Positions 6,919-11,405 of a stretch of DNA of 11,405 bases are shown here, in pieces (the stretch's first letter is position 1; each line of letters starts with the position of its first letter). The stretch is from JBGPJM01 sp041485385 (GTDB lineage Bacteria > Planctomycetota > Phycisphaerae > Phycisphaerales > UBA1924). Below the pieces are notes generated by a model. It worked only from the letters and a program-made list of their open reading frames with translations. It was not told the DNA's origin and did no database searches. Location of the stretch: contig JBGPJM010000162.1 of the NCBI GenBank assembly GCA_041485385.1, positions 1 through 11,405 of the forward strand, in the 5' to 3' direction. The translations under genes and the position numbers were made by a program.

Positions 6919-7604
6919 ACTTCCTCACCAGTCCGCGGGCCCTCAAGGCCTGCGCCATGTTCGGCCTCTTCCCGCTCGACTCCGTCGACCGCGTCTCGCC
7001 TCTTGAGTCCGCGGCCTTCGACGTCGCCGCCACCATCGACCGCACGCTCGCGCCGGGGAAGCTCGCCCTCATCACCGGCCCCTCCGGCGGCGGCAAGTCC
7101 ACGATCCTGCGGGCCCTCGCCGCCCGCCTGGAGGAGAGCGCGATCATCGCCGCCGACCCCGCCACGCACGCGCGCCTGAAGCCCATCGTCGATCTCTTCG
7201 ATTCACCCCTCGAAGCCACCCTCCGCACCCTCGCCCGCGCCGGCCTGGCCGATGCGACGCTCTTCTCGCGCACGCCGCAAGAGCTCTCCGACGGCCAGCG
7301 CGCCCGCCTGGCTTTCGCCCTGGCGATGGACCGCGCCCGTGCCGCCGGCGCGACCCCCACCCTCCTGGCCGACGAGTTCGCCTCCACCCTCGACCGCACC
7401 ACCGCCCGCAGCCTCTCCCTCACGCTCCGCCGCTGGCTCGCGAGCGCCCCACCACTGCGCCTCATCCTCGCCACCGCGCACGATGACCTCCTCGAACCGC
7501 TCAAGCCCGACCTGCTCGTCTACATCCCGCTCGGCTTCGGCGAGGGCGCACGCGCCGACATCCTCTCGCCGCCCGGCGATGGACAACAGAAGGACCCGCA
7601 CTGA
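6915..7604 (+). CDS. Soluble ABC-type ATPase, COG2401-like, unknown role
   Basis: The ATG at 6915 lies 7 nt after GAGGAG and overlaps the previous stop, giving 229 aa. All ABC motifs are present: Walker A GPSGGGKST (55-63), signature ELSDGQRARLAFAL (from 123), Walker B TLLADEF (149-155, Asp153/Glu154), D-loop STLD (157-160) and switch His189 in ATAHDD. There is no membrane domain and no permease gene nearby, so this is probably not a transporter. The run LADEFASTLDRTTARSLSLT resembles, from memory, the DEF(C).(T)LDR.TA block of the COG2401 group, ATPases often fused to an acetyltransferase domain that is absent here. Coupling to an HTH protein under an S24 repressor suggests a DNA-linked task such as repair, mobile-element maintenance or defence, but this is inference. 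Confidence 0.85.
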   Translation: MNFLTSPRALKACAMFGLFPLDSVDRVSPLESAAFDVAATIDRTLAPGKLALITGPSGGGKSTILRALAARLEESAIIAADPATHARLKPIVDLFDSPLEATLRTLARAGLADATLFSRTPQELSDGQRARLAFALAMDRARAAGATPTLLADEFASTLDRTTARSLSLTLRRWLASAPPLRLILATAHDDLLEPLKPDLLVYIPLGFGEGARADILSPPGDGQQKDPH

Positions 7605-7613
7605 AGAGAGGGG

Positions 7614-7625
7614 GGAACATGTTCC
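7614..7625. repeat. Perfect 12-bp palindrome GGAACATGTTCC
   Basis: GGAACATGTTCC lies 10 nt after the ATPase stop. It contains inverted GAAC/GTTC half-sites separated by only 2 nt. Known Gram-positive LexA boxes use GAAC-N4-GTTC, so this is not a standard SOS box. It has no T run and is not a terminator. Confidence 0.6.
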
Positions 7626-7680
7626 AAGGCTTGCCGATTTCCAGCGCGCTGCGAGCAGCTCGCCGCGCGGGCCCGATCGT

Positions 7681-7852
7681 CCGCGCGTTTTCCATACGAG
7701 CCGCACACGAAGTACGCGGCCGCGGGGGCCGCACGATTGCCGGCCCCGTGCCGGATCACACCGAGCGCACCCACTCCGACCGGACCGGAGCACGACGCCG
7801 CACGGCCCCCGCCCCCGTCACTCTGTTCCGGGCTCGTATGGAACGTCCGCGG
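7681..7852. repeat. Inverted repeat pair, 22 bp arms, 18/22 identical
   Basis: The 22-bp arm at 7831-7852 begins GGCTCGTATGGAA and ends CGCGG. The arm at 7681-7702, read on the minus strand, begins with the same 13 bases and ends with the same 5, differing only in the 4 bases between. The arms enclose 128 nt. The shared core is not simply GC-rich, so chance is unlikely. It could be the ends of a small non-autonomous element or two copies of a binding site; no target duplication was identified. Confidence 0.5.
7725..7747. terminator. Stem-loop in convergent spacer, possible weak terminator
   Basis: GGGGCCG (7725-7731) pairs with CGGCCCC (7741-7747) around a 9-nt loop. It sits between two convergent operons, where a bidirectional terminator is expected. 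There is no U tract on either side, so intrinsic termination is doubtful. Confidence 0.25.
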
Positions 7853-7888
7853 CTGTTCCGGGCCTTCATCCGCAACCGGCCCGCATCC

Positions 7889-8458
7889 TCATCCCTCCCC
7901 CCGCCCGGCTTCTCCGCCCTGCGCGCCGTCGGGGCCGCCATCATCCTTCTTTTCGCGGTCCGCCAGCTCATGCCCGGGCTCGGGATCGGCAACCTCCGGC
8001 GTCTTCCACGCCCCGCCGCACTCGGGGCAGACAGTGCACCCGTCCTCCTCCACGCGAGCGCTCGCGATGTCATATCCACACGCCGGGCAGCGCTTCTCCG
8101 TGAGCATCGACCGGACGATGCGGTCGGTGCGAAAGTAGTAGAAACCGCGCCGCGCCAGCCACAGGTGCGCAGGCACACAGACGGCGAAGGGGACGAGTCC
8201 CCACAGAGCAATGACGACCGTTTCCGGACGATGACCGCTGCCCAAGAGAATGAAGGTCCCCACTTCCCCAAGCACGAGCAGGAACACCCAATCTACCACA
8301 ACGTCCAGCCGCACAAGCCCGAGCCTGCTCCGCACCCGTCGATACACCTCCCGCGGCAGCACATCCTCCGTCGTCGCCCCGCGCACCGACAGACCCGCGC
8401 CGTAGAGCCCGCGCTCGGTCCCACGGTCATCCTGTATTTCGCGGCTTCCGAAGCCCAT
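7889..8458 (-). CDS. Array paralog F: two-TM protein with C-terminal zinc ribbon
   Basis: This is the last gene of the array, 189 aa. The N-terminal family motif is degenerate: MGFGSREIQDDRGTERGLYG, then AGLSV instead of the usual TGYG. VLPREVYRRVRSR follows near residue 33. Two hydrophobic helices lie at about 52-72 and 80-102. The zinc ribbon runs from C124/C127 (RCPACGYD) to C141, C144 and C147 (DGCTVCPECGGAW), with one cysteine more than a four-ligand site needs. The tail from about 155 is hydrophilic and charged (ADREKKDDGGPDGAQGGEAG) with no second ribbon. The gap to the upstream gene is 30 nt, the longest in the array, with AGGAG about 9 nt before the ATG. It is the most diverged full-length copy. 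Confidence 0.85.
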   Translation of the reverse strand: MGFGSREIQDDRGTERGLYGAGLSVRGATTEDVLPREVYRRVRSRLGLVRLDVVVDWVFLLVLGEVGTFILLGSGHRPETVVIALWGLVPFAVCVPAHLWLARRGFYYFRTDRIVRSMLTEKRCPACGYDIASARVEEDGCTVCPECGGAWKTPEVADPEPGHELADREKKDDGGPDGAQGGEAGRGEG

Positions 8459-8488
8459 TCTCGATCGCTCCTGGTCGCCGCCGTCACA

Positions 8489-9019
8489 TCATCGCTCGCG
8501 CCCGGCAGGATCGACCTCCGCCACCTTCCACGCCCCGCCGCACTCCCCGCACACGGTGCACCCATCGTCCTCGACCCGCGCGCCGCTGAGGTCGTACGCG
8601 CACCCCGGGCAACGCCGCTCGCCCAGCATCGCGGCCACAACATATTTCCGCCGCCACCCGCGGAAGCCGCGCCGGTTGAGGACGCAGTACGCCAGCAGCC
8701 CGAGAGGCACAACCGGCATCACGGCGTATGCGAAGATCAGGCCCGGACCGGGCTGCACCTTGCCGGGCGAGAAGAGCACCACCGCGACCAGGTAGGTGAG
8801 CCCAAATGCCGCGACGCCGACGATGTACATCTCCGGCGAAATCGCGAGGTACCGCCCCAACCGGAGACCCTTCGCATTCGCCGCTCCGCGGTTCACCCGC
8901 CGGAAAACACCCCGCGGCAACACCCCACGATCCGTCGCCGCGCCCACCCCGAACCCCGTGCCATACAGCTCCTTCAGCTGCCCCCGATCATCCCGAACTT
9001 TTCGCATCAGCGTACCCAT
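8489..9019 (-). CDS. Array paralog E: two-TM protein with one zinc ribbon
   Basis: This 176-aa protein has the full family layout. The N-terminal block is MGTLMRKVRDDRGQLKELYG followed by TGFGVGA (to 27), then VLPRGVFRRVNRG. Two hydrophobic helices lie at about 63-84 and 92-112, and LNRRGFRGWRRK forms a basic membrane-proximal segment. The ribbon has C137/C140 (RCPGCAYDLSGA) and C154, C157 and C160 (DGCTVCGECGGAW), then a short tail ending in AGRER. The gap to the upstream gene is 6 nt; the junction reads TGAGGCGGCATG, so the stop codon of the previous gene supplies part of the purine-rich ribosome site. Confidence 0.88.
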   Translation of the reverse strand: MGTLMRKVRDDRGQLKELYGTGFGVGAATDRGVLPRGVFRRVNRGAANAKGLRLGRYLAISPEMYIVGVAAFGLTYLVAVVLFSPGKVQPGPGLIFAYAVMPVVPLGLLAYCVLNRRGFRGWRRKYVVAAMLGERRCPGCAYDLSGARVEDDGCTVCGECGGAWKVAEVDPAGRER

Positions 9020-9025
9020 GCCGCC

Positions 9026-9730
9026 TCACACTACCTCCTCGCGCACCTTCCCACACGCCGGGCAGTGCACGAACCCATCCCCTCGCTTCGGCACGTTGGC
9101 CAAGTCATGCCCGCACGACAGGCAAGGCTCGGACGGCAACCGCTGCGCCCCGCACGCCGGGCAGTACACATACCCATCCCCTCGCTTCGCCTCGTTGGCC
9201 ACGTCATGCCCGCACGCCTCGCAAGGCTCCCGCGGCAACCGCCACGCCCCGCCGCACTCGGCGCACACCACGCAGCCGTCGCCTTCCGGCGCGGCCGCGC
9301 CCAGGTCGTACCCGCACGATGGGCAGCGTTTCTCGGCGAGCATCGCGTCGGCGATGGCGACGGGGAACTGCTTGCGGAAGAAGCCGCGGCGCGACAGCAG
9401 AAGCAGGACGGGGAGAGGCACGCCGGACACCACAAGTATCACCTCTGGCGGCCAATGGGACCTTCGCACTCCAACGACGACGATCGCCATGGCGCACATC
9501 AACACCAACCCGATCACCCCGGCCAGAGCGTAGATCTTCCAGCTCATCCCGACATAGCGCGGATCGTCCGCAAGTGGATCGCGCGCCCGCTTGGCGCGAT
9601 CGCGGATGCGCCGGTACTCGACAGCGCTAAGCGTGCTCGCATCGGCGAGCGCACCGGTGCCGTACCCAGTGCCGTACAGCTCGTGCACCCGCCCCCGATC
9701 ATCCCGGATCCTTCCTCTCAGCACACCCAT
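9026..9730 (-). CDS. Array paralog D: two-TM protein with three tandem zinc ribbons
   Basis: At 234 aa this is the longest array member. It begins MGVLRGRIRDDRGRVHELYG with TGYGTGA. Hydrophobic helices lie at about 65-88 and 96-113, with SRRGFFRKQFP at the membrane edge. It then carries three ribbons: C136/C139 with C156/C159 (plus C153), C170/C173 with C190/C193, and C203/C206 with C223/C226. Ribbons 2 and 3 are a 33-residue duplication built on PCxxCGHDxAN and KRGDGYVYCPACG, and the DNA repeat is still close to exact. The cysteine-rich end is expected to be cytoplasmic. The junctions on both sides have 6-nt spacers of the TGAGGCGG type. Extra ribbons suggest binding to a partner protein or nucleic acid, but the sequence alone does not decide this. 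Confidence 0.9.
   Translation of the reverse strand: MGVLRGRIRDDRGRVHELYGTGYGTGALADASTLSAVEYRRIRDRAKRARDPLADDPRYVGMSWKIYALAGVIGLVLMCAMAIVVVGVRRSHWPPEVILVVSGVPLPVLLLLSRRGFFRKQFPVAIADAMLAEKRCPSCGYDLGAAAPEGDGCVVCAECGGAWRLPREPCEACGHDVANEAKRGDGYVYCPACGAQRLPSEPCLSCGHDLANVPKRGDGFVHCPACGKVREEVV
9054..9251. repeat. 99-bp direct repeat encoding zinc ribbons 2 and 3 of paralog D
   Basis: The block at 9054-9152 recurs at 9153-9251 with an exact 99-bp period (33 codons). Landmarks CACGCCGGGCAGT (9054 and 9153) and CCCATCCCCTCGCTTCG (9074 and 9173) are identical in both, and most of the rest matches. The second half of the later copy shades into the end of ribbon 1. The period being a multiple of three keeps the frame open. 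Confidence 0.85.
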
Positions 9731-9736
9731 ACCGCC

Positions 9737-10318
9737 TCACGCCTCCGGCCTGTGCGGCTTGGAGCACGTCGCACAGTAGATGAAGCCGTCGGCCATCGTT
9801 CGCGCCCCCGCCAGCTCATGCCCGCACCACGAGCACGGCCGCTTCGGCAGCCTCCACGCCCCGCCGCACTCCGGGCACACCACGCACGAGTCCTCCGCGG
9901 CCACCATCCCCGCCAGGCTGTAGGCGCACGATGGGCAGCGCTTCTCGGCGAGCATCGCCTCGCGCACCACCTCGGGCGACCCGGCGCGCAGGCCCCGCCG
10001 GGACAGGGCCCAGAGCACGCCCAGGGCCGTGACAATAACCGCGCCGCTCACCAGCCAGAACCGCCCGAGGCTCCCGAGCAGGAAGATCACATTGAAGGCG
10101 AGCAACATCGTGACCCACAGCGCGATCGCCACGATCCTGCTGTGCGTGATCTGTTCGAACCGGGCCCTCCTTCCCGCCCGGATGCCCCGACGCACCCGGA
10201 CGAGCACGTCATCGGGCACCAGGGCCGTTTCCATCCGCGCGCTGATGCCGTACCCCGTGCCGTAGAGCTCGCGCACCACCCCGCGATCGTCCCGGGTCTT
10301 CCGCGCCAGCAGGCCCAT
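9737..10318 (-). CDS. Array paralog C: two-TM protein with two zinc ribbons
   Basis: This 193-aa protein starts MGLLARKTRDDRGVVRELYG with TGYGISA, then LVPDDVLVRVRRGIRAGRRA. Helices lie at about 61-81 and 88-106. Ribbon 1 has C128/C131 (RCPSCAYSLAG) and C148/C151 (VVCPECGGAW) with an extra C145. Ribbon 2 has C162/C165 (PCSWCGHELAG) and C182/C185 (YCATCSK) and resembles the repeated ribbons of paralog D. The ATG follows the TGA of paralog B with no gap (TGAATG), and the ribosome site GGGAGG lies in the last codons of B. The first 80 bp and the preceding 28 bp are nearly identical to the same region of paralog B. Confidence 0.9.
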   Translation of the reverse strand: MGLLARKTRDDRGVVRELYGTGYGISARMETALVPDDVLVRVRRGIRAGRRARFEQITHSRIVAIALWVTMLLAFNVIFLLGSLGRFWLVSGAVIVTALGVLWALSRRGLRAGSPEVVREAMLAEKRCPSCAYSLAGMVAAEDSCVVCPECGGAWRLPKRPCSWCGHELAGARTMADGFIYCATCSKPHRPEA

Positions 10319-10856
10319 TCAGCCTCCCTCCCGCTGCTCATCCCCCCGCGGCAATCTCCACGCCCCGCCGCACTCAGCGCACACCGTGCACCCATCATCC
10401 TCCGGCGTCGCCCGCGTGAGGTCATACCCGCACCCCGGGCAGTGGCCGACCCCAAGCATCGCGCCGGCGACGTTCCGTGCGCGGAAGCGGCGGAAGCCGC
10501 GACGGTTGAGGGCGAGATACATGCAGATCCCCAGCGGCGGGCTTATGCCGACAAGGAAGCCCGCGGCGGTGTTGCGAGGCCACCAATGCCCCGTGAAGAT
10601 CCAGTTGGCGCCCAGAATGATCATCCCGGGCAGGAATGCCGCGCCGACATAGCCGGGGAGATCGCCGACCCTGGTCACGGCGGTCGTCCACAGGGTGTCG
10701 CGGACCCGTCGGAGGGCCCCAGCCGGAAGCACCTCCGGATCGGTCGCGCCGGCAAGGCCGTACCCCGTGCCGTAGAGCTCGCGATCCACGCCGCGCCCAT
10801 CCCGGATTTTCCGCGCCAGCACGCCCATTCACCCGCCCTCCCGCTGCTCATCCCTG
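10239..10856. repeat. 510-bp offset repeat between starts of paralogs B and C
   Basis: The region around the start of paralog C (roughly 10239-10346) is repeated around the start of paralog B (roughly 10749-10856) at an offset of 510 bp. A 27-bp stretch coding for the ELYGTGYG region is identical at 10247-10273 and 10757-10783, and a 19-bp stretch holding the ribosome site is identical before both ATGs. The offset equals the length of gene B plus zero spacer. Confidence 0.8.
10319..10828 (-). CDS. Array paralog B: two-TM protein with one zinc ribbon
   Basis: At 169 aa this is the shortest member and closest to the minimal design. It starts MGVLARKIRDGRGVDRELYG with TGYGLAG, then VLPAGALRRVRD. 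Hydrophobic helices lie at about 61-79 and 88-107, and LNRRGFRRFRARN marks the cytoplasmic edge. The ribbon has C130/C133 (HCPGCGYDLTRA) and C147, C150 and C153 (DGCTVCAECGGAW). It ends at once in RLPRGDEQREGG. The last seven residues, DEQREGG, are the same as in paralog A because this DNA carries the ribosome site of the next gene. Spacing to the neighbours on both sides is zero. Confidence 0.9.
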   Translation of the reverse strand: MGVLARKIRDGRGVDRELYGTGYGLAGATDPEVLPAGALRRVRDTLWTTAVTRVGDLPGYVGAAFLPGMIILGANWIFTGHWWPRNTAAGFLVGISPPLGICMYLALNRRGFRRFRARNVAGAMLGVGHCPGCGYDLTRATPEDDGCTVCAECGGAWRLPRGDEQREGG

Positions 10857-11405
10857 CGCCCGAGCTTCGCTCCCACCTCCGCGCACTTGGGGCACCCGTC
10901 CCCGCCGTCGGGCACGCCGGGGTGCGACCCGACCTTGCGCCCGCACTCGGCGCACAGCGCCCACGGCACCTTCCACGCCGCGCCGCACTCCGGGCAATCC
11001 ACGACCCCCAGGCGCCAGTCGCCGCGGGCGCCCGAGAGTTCGTACCCGCACGAGGGGCAGTGCTGCTCGTTCAGCAGGGCCGCGGCCACCTCGCGCGCCC
11101 CGTGCCCGGCGAACGACCGCCGCAGCAGCAGGCGACCGAAGAGATACGCCGCCAGCGCCGGCCACACGAACACCAGCGGCACCAGCACAAACATGCGTGT
11201 CAGCCACACCAACCACCCCATCCCGACCGTCGAAACAACGATCGCGCCCAGGATCAACTGATGCCGCGCAAAGAACAACCCCAGGTCCATCGGCACGAGG
11301 CGCACCCGCAGCCGCTCCGTCACCTCCCGCGGCAGCACCTCGGCCTCGGTGTGCGCCCCCAGCGCGAACCCCGTCCCATACACCCGGCGCCGCACGCCGC
11401 GAGAG
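10829..11405 (-). CDS. Array paralog A: two-TM protein with two zinc ribbons (5' end outside window)
   Basis: The frame runs to the right edge. The visible start reads RGVRRRVYGTGFALGAH, which aligns with residues about 12-27 of the other copies, so only about a dozen N-terminal residues are missing; an ATG at 11395 is probably internal. VLPREVTERLRVRL follows, then two hydrophobic stretches (HQLILGAIVVSTVGMGWLVW; FVLVPLVFVWPALAAYLFGR) and LLRRSFAG. Ribbon 1 is HCPSCGYELSGA...VVDCPECGAAW and lacks the extra Cys found in copies B-F. Ribbon 2 is LCAECGRKV...DGCPKCAEVG. The end is RRDEQREGG. Whether more copies lie upstream cannot be seen here. Confidence 0.85.
   Translation of the reverse strand, partial: SRGVRRRVYGTGFALGAHTEAEVLPREVTERLRVRLVPMDLGLFFARHQLILGAIVVSTVGMGWLVWLTRMFVLVPLVFVWPALAAYLFGRLLLRRSFAGHGAREVAAALLNEQHCPSCGYELSGARGDWRLGVVDCPECGAAWKVPWALCAECGRKVGSHPGVPDGGDGCPKCAEVGAKLGRRDEQREGG

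Larger units (their letters stand above)
7605..7888. other. Convergent intergenic spacer with dyads, no gene seen
   Basis: This 284-nt spacer lies between the ATPase stop (7604) and the stop of the last zinc-ribbon gene (7889). It contains a perfect 12-bp palindrome (7614-7625), a compact dyad CGAGC-A-GCTCG near 7652, an inverted repeat pair at 7681/7831, a hairpin with 7-bp stem (7725-7747) and an 11-bp direct repeat CTGTTCCGGGC (7823-7833 and 7853-7863). Open frames cross it on the plus strand, but they are codon-aligned shadows of the minus-strand array or lack coding character. Confidence 0.55.

Noticed and set aside
7614..7625. LexA (SOS) box at the palindrome GGAACATGTTCC
   Set aside because: Half-site spacing is 2 nt rather than the 4 nt of Gram-positive boxes, and it lies downstream of the ATPase rather than at a promoter.
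7619..9090. Very long plus-strand open frame starting in the convergent spacer
   Set aside because: I read no stop from 7619 to at least about 9090. It is codon-aligned antisense to the same-frame minus-strand array, where TTA, CTA and TCA codons are rare, so it stays open passively. The translation is Pro/Arg/His-rich with no domain.

Overview
The window is very GC-rich coding DNA, with C or G at most third codon positions. Two features point to a planctomycete, most likely of the Phycisphaerae type. One is a family of CPxCGYDL...CxECG zinc-ribbon membrane proteins. The other is an excisionase-type HTH protein with a long acidic Ser/Gly-rich linker that includes GSGLLDLTREGDDTSLGADL. This placement is inference from protein style; there is no rRNA or marker gene here.

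Layout, left to right. (1) 2-472 (+) is the C-terminal end of an unrecognised protein. (2) 758-1909 (+) is a GT-B glycosyltransferase of family 4. It converges on a MOP-superfamily polysaccharide flippase at 1906-3477 (-), and the two genes share one CTAG for both stop codons; together they suggest a surface-polysaccharide locus. (3) Reading right to left on the minus strand are an XRE-S24 autocleaving repressor (5414-6280), a DUF2071/YqjF-type protein (4561-5352) and the HTH/two-TM protein (3573-4412). Short tandem repeats sit in two of the minus-strand spacers. (4) Divergent from the repressor is a two-gene plus-strand operon: a double-HTH, sigma-region-4-like protein (6391-6918) overlapping by ATGA with a soluble ABC-type ATPase (6915-7604). 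The 110 bp between repressor and operon carries helically phased direct repeats over a candidate promoter. This looks like a phage-like, damage-responsive switch driving an ATPase of unknown role. (5) 7605-7888 is a non-coding convergent spacer with an inverted repeat and several GGAAC/GTTCC sites. (6) 7889 to the right edge (-) is a tandem array of six paralogous membrane-anchored zinc-ribbon proteins, the outermost cut by the window. They are packed with gaps of 0, 0, 6, 6 and 30 nt, all in one reading frame, and their zinc-ribbon counts vary from one to three.

The two most novel things are the six-gene zinc-ribbon array and the S24 repressor/HTH/ABC-ATPase module. I did not recognise a named system for either. 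No tRNA, rRNA, CRISPR array, integrase or transposase gene was seen.
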